A stretch of DNA of 64,000 nt, from the NCBI RefSeq assembly GCF_902167145.1, contig NC_050096.1:185601825-185665824 (forward strand). The letters are read 5' to 3'. The position numbers and the translations under genes are program-made. The stretch comes from Zea mays. Its lineage: Eukaryota; Streptophyta; Magnoliopsida; Poales; Poaceae. Numbering within the stretch: position 1 is the first letter of the stretch; each line of letters begins with the position of its first letter. The notes under the pieces are model-generated. The model worked only from the letters and a program-made list of their open reading frames with translations, did not search any database and was not told where the DNA came from. Shown piece after piece: positions 23,350 to 34,857 of the stretch.

Positions 23350-24249
23350 CCCCCTTTTAAAGGCGACTCTCCCTACTTGCGTCCCCAGCCGTCGCGAGCT
23401 GAGTCTTCCCCAACACGCTCCAAGGTCCTCCTCCTACGGTGCGGGGGCTGGGTCCCACGCGTCATGCAGGCTGGCCCAGAGCAGAAGAAGCCAAACCGCC
23501 GCGCGCGGTGCATGCAACTGCCCAGCGGTTACAAGCGTTCCTCCACTTTCGCCCGGACCGGCGGGTGAAAGGGCGGACAGCCATGCAGTCGGCATGCAAC
23601 CGCGCCAAGTGGGCGCACCCCTTCGACTCCAACGCGCTCAGCATGGAGGCCCAGGCCCACACGTCACGCTACCGGCGCGCCAGTTGCTGCGTGCGAGCAG
23701 CCGCGCCGCCCCTTGCGCCACTACCGCGCCTCCTCGACTGCGGAACCAGTACCGCGACTCGAGGCAACCCTGCGTATGACCCAACAGTGCTAGCCAGGCG
23801 CATCGGTCACAGGCCAGTCAGCCGCGAGAGAAGGCGCGACGGTCGATGCGGCCAAAAATGGGCCGGCAGTAATGGCGGTGGCAGGCGGGCAGAAGCAGCG
23901 GTCACGTTGTCAGCCAAGCTCACGTCACCTCGTGGGACAGCGAGAGAAGCCTCTCTCACGGCGTGAAGACGACGCGCCCGTGCTCCGTTCCTCGAACGGC
24001 TCGCGCACGCGCAACGGCTGCCCCGCGAACCACCCGTCCCGTCGCATTAACTCCGCGACGGGACAGGCGGCGCCTCTGGCAGGAGAAGTGAGCGACGCTT
24101 CGCCTTCGCCATAATGACCGCGTCAAAAAAGGTACGCCACGTCATTTGATTTCATATCCTTTTCCTCTTTCTCTCTCTTACAACAGGGACCGGGAAAGGG
24201 GGATACCCCGAAAAGGATCCTTCTCCGTGAAGGAAACAGGCCCCGAGCC

Positions 24250-24470
24250 TCCCTACTGATCAGAGGTTCAAAGGCTGGCCCCTCGGAGGGGTTTAATAGC
24301 CGCCTCAGAGCGCTTGGGCTCCGCACCCACTACTGGTCAGAGGTTCGAAGGCCGGCCCCTCGGAAGGATTCAACGGCCGCCTCAGGCTACTCGGGCTCCG
24401 CGCCCACTACTGATCAGGGGTTCATAGGCTGGCCCTCGAAGGGTTCACAGCCGCCTCAGACACAGATCGA
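24250..24470 (+). repeat. Diverged tandem repeats in the 3' region of B
   Basis: Three related units of about 80 bp share CTGATCAGAGGTTC-like, GGCCCCTCGGA-like and GCCGCCTCAG segments (near 24257, 24333 and 24410). No coding potential seen. Confidence 0.65.
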
Positions 24471-25193
24471 GGGATGACCCTGGGTACGTTTGATACATAA
24501 CCAAGGCTCGGGCTACGCTCCCGAGGTACCCTAGGACATTTCCGAGACCAGCGAGAACGATCTTGTAACAGAATCCCATCAGAGGGAGGCATCGAGCCCT
24601 CGGACCCCGTCGAAAGGGGACTGGGTCCGGCAGATCACCCGCAGGTACTTTTGGAGCACGCCTTCGGGCCTCTAGCCGACCCCTAACAAATGGGGCACGG
24701 GCGTCCACTCGGATTACCCGTCAGCAGCTCACCGGAGACACCATGTTCGGCGCCCTCCAAGGGCAACATGGCGCTTCCCCCCCCTCCTCCTTGCGGAAAG
24801 GCGATGCAGGGGCGTATGTAAAAAGTCGAGTCTGTCCTTAACCGTCCTCTCGCCCTGTGCGGAGGCTCGGGGGCTGCTCTCGCAAACCCGTCTCCGGCCA
24901 AACTGTTGACAGCGTCAACATACCAGCCCGAGAACTTGGGACCCGACCGTGCACCCGGGCTACGGCCAGCTCGCATGAGGGAACGACCAGACCAGCCTAA
25001 GTGTTGCGAAACGCACTAAGACCTCGAAGGAGTCAAACCACTCATCCAAGGCCTCGGGGGCTACACCCGGTGGGTGCGCTCGCGCGCACCCACCGGAACA
25101 AAACGCAACCAAGAAAGGATGGTCCCCTTGCAAAAAAGTGCGACAAAAGCCTCCAAGCGAGTATTAACACTCCCTTCGAGGCTCGGGGGCTAC

Positions 25194-26864
25194 TGTCGGG
25201 GACCATAATTAGGGGTACCCTCAAGACTCCTAAATCTCAGCTGGTAACCCCCATCAGCACAAAGCTGCAAAGGCCTGATGGGTGCGATTAAGTCAAGGAT
25301 CGGTCCATTCAAGGGACGCGATCGCGCCTCGGCCGTGCCCGGCCTCGGGCAAGCGCAGCCGACCCCGGAGGATCTACGTCTCGCCCGAGGACCCCCTCCA
25401 GCAACGGACACACCTTCGGCTCACCCAAGGCCCAGTCTTCACCAAGAAGCAACCTTGGCCAAATCGCCACGCTAACCGACCAAATCGTAGGGGCATTTAA
25501 TGCAAAGGTGGCCTGACACCTTTATCCTGACACGCGCCCTCCAGTTGACAGAGCCGAAGTGACCGTAGTCACTTCGCCGCTCCACTGACCGGCCTGACAA
25601 GAGGACCGCGCCGCCTGCGCCGCTCTGACTGTTGTGCCACTCGACAGAGTGAGGTTGACAGCAGCCAAGTCCGGCCCTAGGCGCCATGGGAAACTCCGCT
25701 TCGCCCAACCCCAGGGCTCGGACTCGGGCTCAGCCCCGGAAGACGACGAACTCCGCTTCGCCCGACCCCAGGGCTCGGACTCGGGCTCAGCCCCGGAAGA
25801 TGACGAACTCCACTTCGCCCGACCCCAGGGCTCAGACTCGGGCTCAGCCCCGGAAGATGACGAACTCCGCTTCACCCGACCCCAGGGCTCAGACTCGGGC
25901 TCAGCCCCGGAAGACGATGAACTCTGCTTCGCCCGACCCCAGGGCTCGGACTCGGGCTCAGCCCCGGAAGACGACGAACTCCGCTTCGCCCGACCTAGGG
26001 CTCGGACTCGGGCTCAGCCCCGAAGGACGACGAACTCCACTTCGCCCGACCCCAGGGCTCGGACTCAGCCCTGGCATCAGCCGACGGTCTCCGCCTCACC
26101 CGACCCAGGGGCTCGGACTCGACCTCGGCCTTGGAAGACAGACTCGACCTCGACCTCGGAGGAGCCTCCACCTCGCCCAACCCAGGGCACGGACCGACCA
26201 CGTCGACAGGAGGCGCCATCATTACCCTGCCCCAAGCTGACTCAGGCTACGGGGAACAAGACCGGCGTCCCATCTGGCTCGCTCCACTATACGAGTAATG
26301 ATGGCGCCCCGCACGCTCTATGACGACGGTGGCTCTCAGCCCCCCTTACGGAAGCAAGAGGACATCAGGAAGGACTCGACAGCCCCGACAGCTGTCCTTC
26401 CGCCAGGCTCCGGCGCTCCTCCGATGGCCACGACATCACACGAACCGGGTGCCAAAACCTCTCCGGCTGCCACGATGGCATGTACTTAGGGCGCTAGCTC
26501 TCCTCCGCTAGACACGTTAGCACACTGCTACACCCCCGTTGTACACCTGGATCCTTTCCTTACGCCTATAAAAGGAAGATCCAGGGCCCTCTTACGAGGG
26601 TTGGCCGCACGGGGAAGGACGGGACGGCGCTCGCGTGAGGCCGCTCGCTCCCTCCCGCGTCGACGCTTGTAACCCCCTACTGCAAGCGCACCCGACCTGG
26701 GCGCGGGACAAACACGAAGGCCGCGGGATTTCACCTCTCACGCCTGCCTCCCTCCGGCTCCTTCCCCCCTTCGCGCTCCGTCTCGCGCCGACCCATCTGG
26801 GCTGGGGCACGCGGCGATAATTTACTCGTCGGTCCAGGGACCCCCCGGGTTCGAAATGCCGACA
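25194..26864 (+). repeat. 3' LTR of element B
   Basis: 1671 bp, TGTCGGGGACC to ATGCCGACA. It includes its own 57-bp repeat array (25689-26084) and TATA box (26567-26574). Differences from the 5' LTR are mostly C/T or G/A. Confidence 0.9.
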
Positions 26865-27060
26865 GCTGGCACGAGTAGCAGTTTGAAATAGCACTAAGTC
26901 CGGCTGGATGGAAAGACTGAGGTAGACACGGCTGTTGTCTGAGAAGAATTCCATTTTCACTGAAGGAGCATTTGTCAATTCATATATACATCTTATTCCT
27001 TGAAGGTATAATATTGCTATTCTTCATTAATAGTTTCGGACGAGTTTTGATCAAAGATCA
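26865..27060. other. Unassigned DNA right of element B
   Basis: About 200 bp with no recognised element, repeat or open frame. It could be old flanking DNA of the CACTA element or of the tandem B array. Confidence 0.3.
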
Positions 27061-27273
27061 CAAGTTGCTTTTCTTGTTCAGAAGCCTCGATCAAACCGTC
27101 GACAGATGACTGGTATTGATCAAACAATGGTCATGGAACCAGTTTTGGAGAAGGAACAAGAAGAACTTGCCCTCTGTCTTATGGATCTGTCCCAACGCAC
27201 TGCATCATCATGCATGCCAGCCGACAGTGACCAAATCAATGGATGCGATCGACGAAAGCAAGAAGATTGATCC
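27061..27273 (+). pseudogene. Possible C2H2 zinc-finger gene fragment (L-box)
   Basis: The + frame reads KPRSNRRQMTGIDQTM and then EKEQEELALCLMDLSQRT before a TGA at 27271-27273. EQEELALCLMDL fits the plant ZPT2/ZAT L-box pattern ExExxAxCLxxL exactly, and the upstream KPRSNRR is reminiscent of the basic B-box of the same proteins. No zinc finger (QALGGH) or EAR motif is visible and stops lie upstream at 27028-27051. If real, it is a captured or broken gene piece. The motif is short, so chance is possible. Confidence 0.3.
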
Positions 27274-27513
27274 GCATAACATAGCAGATGGTATTGGTAC
27301 TAGTAATATAATGACATACCATGATCTAGCTTCTATTATCAATAAATTTATCAACTTTTCCCTATACTATGGCTTCACCTCCCATAAATTTATGGGAAAA
27401 TTGTATGACGAGATGGTATCTGCGGACCCATCATTGTTTATGATTTTATTGTGAACACACCAAGCTCTCCAAAGTGCTAACAGGACCTGCACCTTGTGTT
27501 TTGCCGCAGTGGT
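27274..27513. other. Unassigned AT-rich DNA
   Basis: No recognised gene or element. It contains the short palindrome CCCATAAATTTATGGG near 27382. Confidence 0.3.
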
Positions 27514-27770
27514 CTAGAAAAAGTAGTAACCAGTCCGGTCCTGAGACTGTTCCTCGTCCGGCAAATGCCACACCGCCCTCATACGCTGCCTTAGCTCCAT
27601 CGCCCTAGGACAGCTAACAGTTGCATGAAACCTTGTCTCCCTCTCCATCCCACATAGAGTACATGTGTCAACTTGTACGATATTCCTTTTGAGCTTATTA
27701 CTGTTCGTTGGTACACATCTCTGCTCAGCTTCCACGCAAAGATTTTGAATTTCAGCGTGACAGTTGACTG
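27514..27770 (-). pseudogene. LINE (non-LTR retrotransposon) 3' fragment
   Basis: On the minus strand one frame gives LKFKIFAWKLSRDVYQRT and a second gives CTLCGMERETRFHATVSCPRAMELRQRM, separated by a frameshift. This is the pattern of the zinc-binding region (zf-RVT) after the RT of plant LINEs: an aromatic-rich helix, then CxxC...H...C. No RT core, endonuclease or poly-A tail is visible, so this is a short remnant. Zinc-binding regions of this type also occur in fused plant genes; I favour a LINE. Confidence 0.6.
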
Positions 27771-27937
27771 CCAGATGTTGTTAACAACCTGGAAGGAGGA
27801 GAAGGGATAGGGAGAACCGAAGGGAGTTCTATTCTAGGATACTATGTTTTTCTTACAAAATGCATACCGCTTCTTCCAGCTGAGCTAGTACTTAAGACTC
27901 AAACAAGCGCACACTCGTGCACATGAAGCACGCAGGC
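27771..27937 (-). other. 3' flank of the element C polyprotein
   Basis: Lies directly downstream of the pol stop of element C. It may hold part of its 3' UTR or short LTR, but no matching second LTR is in view, so I leave it unassigned. Confidence 0.3.
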
Positions 27938-29231
27938 TCAGACCCAACACCAATACATAGACTCACACCCACTCAGGTCCTTGCTAACGAACGTTGGCGC
28001 GACAGACACGGCATGTGCGAACAACTGAAGCTGCTTCCTGTTCATCGTCTGGTACACCTCGGCTGACTGTAGGGGTACCCATACTCTCGTTGTTGACATT
28101 TCCCCTGGACCCCCTTGGGATCCTACTTGCCCCCAAGCAGGAGCAAAAGGAAAACATTGCCTCAGGTTGTCTTGGTCTTCCCACGTGGCCAGATCAGTTG
28201 GAAGGTTGGACCATTGCACCACAACATGTTGCACAAATCGTTTACCTTTAGCAATTCCACGAGTCTGCAAAATACGGAGTGGGGTGCTAAACTCTGGCAG
28301 TTCGTCCGGTAAGGAAGAAGTAGCAGAGCACGAGAAACCTTTTGCCAGCTTCAGTTGGGAGACATGGACAACAGGATGGATCCTGCTGGAATCTGGGAGT
28401 TCCAATCGATAGGCCACTGAAATGACCCTGTTGGCCACACAATAAGGACCGAAGAACTTGTAACTGAGTTTTTCGTGGGCACGGGGCAGCACTGAAGACT
28501 GGACGTAGGGTTGGAGCTTCATGTAAACTCAATCGCCAACTGAGAAGGAGCGTTTAGAGCGTTTTATATCTGCCTGCTTTTCCATCCGAGTTTGGGCGCG
28601 TATAAGGTGCTGGTGGATGCGATTTTGCATCACAGATCTTTCATGTAACTAGGCTATCAGGGCGATTGGGGCCTCAACATCAAAAGAAAGACCCAAGGAA
28701 CGTGGCTTGCGGCCATAAAGCACTTCAAATGGAGAACAACCCAACGCTGAATGAAGCTTGTGTTATACCAATATTCAGCTGCTGGCAGCTAAGAGGACCA
28801 CTTTTTGGGGCACGCACTGAGAAAGCATCACAGAAAGGTTTCCAAGCATTGGTTCAGACGCTCTGTCTCACCATCTGACTGAGGGTGATAGGAAAAACTG
28901 AGGCGTAATTCAGTACTAACCAGTTGGAACAGCTGACGCCAAAAGGCGCTAGTAAATATGGGGTCTCTGTCAGATACAATGACTGCTGGAAAACCATGGA
29001 GCCTATAGATGTGAGATAGGAACAGCTGAGCAAAAGAGTGTGCTGTATATTGATGAGATAATGGAACAAAATGTCCAAACTTGGATAACTTGTCTATAAC
29101 AATAAGGATGCAGTCCCATGAGCCAGAACGAGGTAACCCTTCCACAAAATCCATGGAGATGGTGTGCTAGGCAGAGGGGGGAACATGTAATGGCTGGAGC
29201 TTGCCGGGATAGGCTGCCCTGTCAGGCTTGG
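27938..29231 (-). pseudogene. Element C chromovirus integrase and chromodomain
   Basis: Minus-strand remnant. MDFVEGLPRSGSWDCILIVI holds the first catalytic Asp. VIVSDRDPIF and SYHPQSDGETERLNQ hold the second Asp and the Glu (about 28850-29154). After a disrupted stretch at 28523-28840, the C-terminal domain (SYKFFGPYCVANRV, IHPVVHVSQLKLAKGF) leads into a chromodomain-like segment (HVVVQWSNLPTDLATWEDQD, about 28125-28190). Such C-terminal chromodomains define chromoviruses and guide integration to chromatin. The sequence style suggests the Reina clade (inference). Element D interrupts it at 29231; it resumes at 40587. Confidence 0.8.
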
Positions 29232-29730
29232 TGTTGGGAACCTTTCCGTCTGGGTAGGTTGATCCAACGGGGGAACAGTAAATGAACTTGCAAAGTTTAA
29301 TGTGGAATGCCAACAGTTTTCTCTCTCCCATTACGGGCACAGTACGAGAGTATTTATAGGCACTCGAGTGGCCACCTATACATTGTAAAAGACGTTTATG
29401 CCCCTCGAGTGCCCGGTTTATCCCCAGAATATTCCCATGAGGGGAGGTTACATATGGTCATTATTGTAGAGGGTATTACAGACGTGGCTCGTAACGTGCT
29501 TATCCTTGCGGGGCCCGTTACTATGGGCTGAATCCTACATGGGCCTCTGGGAGCGGTGACGACGCGGGAGGCCCGTAGACTTCGACTAGGCCTTCGTCTT
29601 GCAATAGCCGAGGTCGAAGGGGATCGTACCAGTCTCCGTTCAGTCGATGCCTTTGGCTTATCCGTGACGCATTCCGTGGATGTGACGAAGGCTTCGAGCG
29701 AAGGGTAGCGTGTTCGCCTTCGCCCCAACA
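29232..29730 (-). repeat. 3' LTR of element D
   Basis: 499 bp, pairing with 40088-40581. It carries a minus-strand TATAAATA box (plus positions 29351-29358). It also lies upstream of the antisense gene of the element, so its other strand could contribute promoter activity to that gene. Confidence 0.85.
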
Positions 29731-29898
29731 ATTGCCCTCCGAGGGACCAATTCGACTATGTCATCTAGTGCCGAAGACATCGCTAGATGGGGAATACGCT
29801 GCCCTCGCACGAAATGGTCCCACGGGGGTTTTTGAAATGTGACCATTGATTGACGTGTTACTGTTGGACGGCGTGCTTCCCGAAGTGTCGCGTCCTGT

Positions 29899-29908
29899 CT
29901 TTAAAAAG
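29899..29908 (+). promoter_or_regulatory. Candidate TATA-like box of the antisense gene in D
   Basis: TTTAAAAAGG lies about 70 bp upstream of the first ATG (29978) of the antisense gene. The spacing is reasonable for a plant promoter; there is no further support. Confidence 0.4.
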
Positions 29909-29977
29909 GCGACCGCGGCTGGGACTGTTGTCTACCCTTGCCTGCGCCGTAAACCCTAGCTTTTGCAAACCGCTCGC

Positions 29978-32900
29978 ATGTCCTCCTTGCTCCCCTGCAT
30001 CGGAGATCTGGCCCACGTTAAGCAGATCGCGCGCCGCCACCGACGGTACGTAGCAATGTCTTCTTCCTCGTCCACTGCGAGTGCGTCGTCGGCCGATCCA
30101 TCGTCCGAGGATACCTTGAGTGATTTGGCGGTGATGGAATTGCAACCGAGCCACACCGTGGATTTCGGCACTTCGAGGATTTCCTCGGTTTGCGTGCAGG
30201 AGATGCAGCAGCTTGGATATTTTGGTGATGGCGTCGGGCGGGTTCCGGGCATAGAGGAAATCCCTGAGCCTGAGGGAGAGTTAGTTGTTTTTTAGACCTT
30301 TTTCATTGCCAGTCTTCGTCTCCCGGCGCATCGCTTCGTGGTGGAGGTCTTGCAGAGGTTCGGCGTGCAGGTCCACCAATTGACGCATAACGCCGTGGTG
30401 GCGCTGGCGAAGTATGTTTGGGCGATTTCTTCTTATGGCGGGCAGCCGTGTGTGGAGGTCTTCGCCAAGAACTATTGCCTGCACTGGCAAAAAAGAAAAA
30501 TAGGAGATGAGATTGCACAATTTGGATCGTGCACCTTTCGCCGAGGACTGGAAAGACTTCGGCGGAAGTCATGGAAATAGTCCCTTGTGCTAGGAACAAG
30601 TGGGCCAACTAGTGGGACTTCTAGTTTTATGTTTCCTATGGAGAAGTCAAAGACCTACCTAGGCTCCCTGCTTCCATTATGTGCTCTCACTGCTATGTGG
30701 TGTTTCCTCCATCCGAGGTGGCGGAGAATGACGAGGACGAAGGGGCCATGCGATACGGTGCCCGCATGAGTAGCGGGCGCGATTTAGTTGAGGAATTTAT
30801 CGGATATGGAGTGTGGCCCCCTAGCACACGGCTGGGTACTTGGCGAGGTGGGCCCTCGCCGGATGCCGACCTTGGGCGATAAGTTGGGGCGAAGCCCTTC
30901 CTTCGCCTTGGATTTATGGGGCCAGAACCCTTCTGCGTTTGTGTGCGAAGTAGAAGCCGAGGCCGCAAGGATTGTAGGGCGATATGTGCCGAAGACTGAA
31001 ACTTTGCGAAGCTAGGATATCCGCGGTTCGAATGTTTGGTTGAATTATGTGTTTGAGTTGAACCGCATGCCATATGGCGGTTACCCGGGAGACGACGATG
31101 CCACCGCAGGCGACCGCCAGGGAAAAAGGGTGGCGACAGCAGTTGACGAAGGCCCTTTGCGGGGAGCAGTGCTGACTGCAGCCGCTAAGAAGAGGAGACT
31201 AGGTACAACGGCAGAGGGGTTGGGGGCTTCCGAGCGTTTTGCTATGGAATTATTGGGAACTTGCGCAGCTCCCGAGGAGAGGATGTCTTCGCCCGAGCTC
31301 CGGGAAACTTCTGCGCGAATGCTAAAGGTTACCGGGGGTCGCTGGCCTAGGAATGTTCCGACCCCCCGGGCGGCCGGCGAGGACATGTTTACGTCCCGAT
31401 TAGATTTTTCCTTATGGATGGAATGTTGCTGCTGTTGTATCGGCAATGATTGAAAAGGATCGCCAAGACGCGTTGCGGAAGCGCCGGACGTTTACAAGGG
31501 TCGGGGACCCTAGCTGCGAGGTCAAGAAGGCGCGGGAGGTCGCGAAGTCTGTCGCCCCCGGCACCAGCAAGCCTCCGCTGGCTGCGAAATCCGCCGCCCC
31601 CAGCCCCAGCAAACCTTCACCGGGCACGAAGTCCGTCGCTCCCGGCTCCAGCAAGCCTCTTCCTACTGCGCCCACGCAGGAGCGAGGGTAGCCATCCCCA
31701 CCGCGTACTGCCGAGGCGGTTGCGGGTGGGGCAGAGGTCTCCATGGATGATTGTGTGGATGACTACCTTGTGGGTGGGCTCATGATGTTCGACACCCATA
31801 CAGGGCGGGGACTTGTCGGTAAGTTTTTTTTACTACAGGGTCTGGCTCTTTGACAAGATTATGATGCAGGGTCGAAAGCTGGGCAACTGGCTGTTGTTCC
31901 GGCGCCGGTGGCGGCTAAGTCGGTCGCGGCGACGACCGAGGCGAAGGGGTCTTCGCAGGACCCATGGTCCAAGTTTTGCGCCAGCGGCAAGATTGCTTCG
32001 GCCGCCGTCGCTAAGGACGTGGCGGGCTCGGTTGCGCGGCCGCTGAAGCATGCAACGCAGCAGCTGAAGCATGTGAGTTGTCTTGGACTTCGGCAGTTTG
32101 TTATTCTTACATGATTGCGAATTTGATGACTTTTTATGCCAGGCGGGCCTTCGCCGAACATGTTGCGTCGGGCGCCTTGACCATGGAGTTCGCTGCCGAA
32201 AGGCGACGGCTCGAGGGGAGGATTGAACACCTCCGGACGCAGCACACTGTGGCTGTGTGGGACAAATCAGCCACGGAGAACAAGAGCCGCAAGCTGATGG
32301 AGAAGTTGTCGGCTGCGGAGGACGAAAAAGAGGACCTCGGCCGTCGGCTGGCGGTGGAAAAGGAGGATGCAGACAAGGCCTGTGCGGAGGCCCAGGCCAC
32401 ACATGTCGAGGCCAAACTTGTGCGCGCTGAGGCCAACCTCGCTCTCCAACGCGCTGCGGAGGCGGAGGCGAACCGCAATGGCCTGCGCGGATGCTTGGAC
32501 AAAGCGGAGACCTCTACCGCACAGAGGTCAACCGAGCGCATGCGTTGCTCGTGGACGCGTACCGAAAGCTTGGTGCGCGTACCGCTCCCTTTGATGCGTC
32601 CGGTAAGGAGGTGGGTCTTCGCTTTCTCGGATGGCTGCAGGAGGAACTGGAGGTGCTTCCGACGATTGTGACGGGCCTCATGTCCTTCGCCTCGCTCATC
32701 ACCTATGAAGGGGCCGTTAATGCCTTGTCCCGTGAGGGATGCAGGCACTTCAAAGTATTTGACCGATCGGACGAAGACTTCGAACGCGGAATCTTCCAGG
32801 TCGAAGACCCGGTGCTAAAGCGATCTGCTGGGGCGCTTTATGGTAGGATGTGGGGCCCTCACGGCCGTGATACTGTCCAGGAAAGGTCCGACCGGGCGAT

Positions 32901-33785
32901 GGAGCAGGTACGGATTTTTTTTGAATATGTATTGCTATTTCCGTAGATACCGCATGATGAGGAGGTCGAAGACCTGGAGAGCACGTTGCCTCTGGCGGTG
33001 GATGCGAGGGTAGGGATTGAGGAGCAGCCGGCGCCGCCGACTGATGCTGGGGAGGGCCCCGTGGTGGCCTCCGCGCCGACTTGTGTTGGTGGGGACCCTG
33101 TGGCAGCTGCCACGTCGACTGGTGAAGACACATCGGTGGCGGTCGCGCCAGCTGCCGAAGACCCTGCAGCGTCGGTCGGCCCTTCGCGGGTGGCGGGATA
33201 GGGCTAGGGGTATTGGATGTAGGATTGTTTTTGTGATATTGAAACTTGGTTGTTGCGCAGGTTCCGACGTGTGGGCCTGCGCAAGCAACCCCTGCTGATG
33301 ATACTAATTTTGTGGCGGCCGCAACCACAGTGTCTGCTAATGATAGTTTGTTTGGTTTTGAATCTGGGTCTTTTTCATCTGATGGTGAGTTTGGGAGTCC
33401 GTTTTCCTGGACCGAAGAGTCTTCGGATGAAGATTTGGATTATTTTGCTGCGTTAGATGTGGCCGCAGCGGGGTCCTCGCTGCGGTTGGAGGGTGGCGAG
33501 GTGTCTGATCTCCCGCCCAGTGCGAGGATCGAGCGCCGGCGACGAAAAGTGGTATCGAAGCATAACGTTGGCGAGATGTCGCGAAGTGGTAGGCACCGTC
33601 GGATGGGGGTGGAGCGAACCCGCCTTCGGGTAGATCGGTGTGGTAAACGAGATCTGTTGTCTTCGCCGATTGGGACAAGTATTGGTGAGCGGGATCTGTG
33701 GAATCTTTTTGAAGGTGAGGAATTGAAAATAATGTTGTTCAATTATAGGGAGGCGGGCATCATCCCGAAGGTTGAACCGATGTAG
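29978..33785 (+). pseudogene. Antisense gene of element D (gypsy-type transposon domain, coiled coil)
   Basis: Runs opposite to gag-pol in the 3' region. ATG 29978 opens a Ser-rich start, then LPAHRFVVEVLQRFGVQVHQ and FAKNYCLHWQKRK. These resemble the plant 'putative gypsy type transposon' domain (PF04195 as I recall). Further blocks are SSGRDLVEEFIGYGVW and GRYVPKTETLRS; an Ala/Pro/Ser linker near 31500-31700; a long heptad-rich stretch (AAERRRLEGRIEHLRT, ENKSRKLMEKLSAAEDEKED; about 32180-32480); the block GLRFLGWLQEELEVLPTI; and an acidic Ser/Glu C terminus ending TAG 33783-33785. Candidate acceptor sites (for example TTGCGCAG at about 33260) suggest introns. A TAG at 30293-30295 and several frame changes show decay. 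Function unknown. Confidence 0.7.
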
Positions 33786-34012
33786 TATGTGGTGTCGTCG
33801 CTTTTGTCCTGTGGTAGTGAGTGAAAACGCAGCCCTCATTCGGCTTGCAATAAAGAGGGAGGAAAAAATGCGATTGTAATTATTTTGTGCAGTGGGGTTG
33901 GTGGCCCTCGCTGTGTGTATGTAGCCTGTGACTTTGTTTATTGTGTAATGTGGTCGGTTACCCTTCGCGTGTCGGTGCGATGCTGTTGAATGAAATGGGT
34001 AATTCGTGTGTT
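33786..34012. other. Spacer between the antisense gene and the 79-bp array in D
   Basis: T/G-rich on the plus strand, with no open frame. Probably the 3' UTR of the antisense gene. Confidence 0.4.
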
Positions 34013-34640
34013 GTGACTATCCGTCCGGCTGCACCCTTAGGCGACCTTTGCACGTAGTAGTTTTTCAACAAAGACGTAGTGTTGTGCACTTGTGCTTATC
34101 CGGCTGCACCCTTAGACGACTTTTGCATGGAGTAGTCTTTTAGCGAAGACTTCGTAATTGTGCACTTGTTGTGCTTATCCGGCTGCACCCTTAGGCGACT
34201 TTTGCACGGAGTAGTCTTTTAGCGAAGACTTCGTAATTGTGCACTTGTTGTGCTTATCCGGCTGCACCCTTAGGCGACTTTTGCACGGAGTAGTCTTTTA
34301 GCGAAGACTTCGTAATTGTGCACTTGTTGTGCTTATCTGGCTGCACCCTTAGGCGACTTTTGCACGGAGTAGTCTTTTAGCGAAGACTTAGTAATTGTGC
34401 ACTTGTTGTGCTTATCCGGCTGCACCCTTAGGCGACTTTTGCATGGAGTAGTCTTTTAGCGAAGACTTCGTAATTGTGCACTTGTTGTGCTTATCCGGTT
34501 GCACCCTTAGGCGAATTTTGCACGGAGTAGTCTTTTAGCGAAGACTTCGTAATTGTGCACTTGTTATGCTTATCCAGCTGCACCCTTAGGCGACTTTTGC
34601 GTGGATTTTGTCGCACGCGAGGGTAGTCTACGCTACCTTT
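34013..34640. repeat. 79-bp tandem repeat array in element D
   Basis: Units step by exactly 79 bp, with GTGCTTATCC-type starts at 34092, 34171, 34250, 34329, 34408, 34487 and 34566 plus a partial copy before 34092, about seven to eight copies. Each holds CCGGCTGCACCCTTAGGCGA and a hairpin-capable GTCTTTTAGCGAAGAC (GTCTT/AAGAC stem). The array lies where the sense pol transcript and the antisense gene converge. Satellite-like arrays in Tat/Ogre 3' regions are known. Confidence 0.9.
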
Positions 34641-34857
34641 CGCGGTGACTTCGTATCGGTCGAATGCCGAAGGCCGTCGGAGCGGTCTTTTTCGACATGT
34701 GATGCATGGAAGTTTTTTGCGGGGGATTTTCGCTGGTATATTACATGGCTCCACCTCATTAAAAACCTCACCCCCGGGAGGAAAAGAGTGCGGGCCTGAA
34801 TGGCATTGTTTGTAGAATTACAAAGGCTTGTAGGCCTTGGAACTTTAAATAAAAAAT

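Larger units (their letters stand above)
21251..25193 (+). other. Long 3' region of element B
   Basis: About 3.9 kb between the integrase stop and the 3' LTR, as expected in Tat elements. It has repeated modules (see separate entries), GC-rich stretches and no sense-strand protein that I recognise. A long plus-strand frame at 22488-23144 is low-complexity (Arg/Ser/Gly) and I do not support it as a gene. The tract ending CGGGGGCTAC just before 25194 serves as the purine-rich primer region. Confidence 0.75.
12960..26864 (+). mobile_element. Element B: Tat-lineage (RIRE2-like) LTR retrotransposon
   Basis: Two 1671-bp LTRs start TGTCGGGGACC and end CCGATA or CCGACA. A primer site follows the 5' LTR. 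The order is gag, protease, RT, RNase H, a second (archaeal-type) RNase H, integrase, then a 3.9-kb 3' region. The second RNase H and long 3' region are hallmarks of the Tat/Ogre lineage. By eye the LTRs differ at about 20 positions (about 1.2%), nearly all transitions. Gag has two frame changes; gag-pol has four TAG stops and a further frameshift, so the copy is dead. No target duplication can be tested because the left side is a truncated tandem. Confidence 0.88.

Noticed and set aside
27116..27454. 112-codon plus-strand frame right of element B
   Set aside because: No recognised similarity; it overlaps the alternative frame with the L-box motif and AT-rich noncoding sequence.
34013..34640. 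CRISPR-like array
   Set aside because: Units are contiguous 79-bp tandem copies with no unique spacers, inside a plant retrotransposon.
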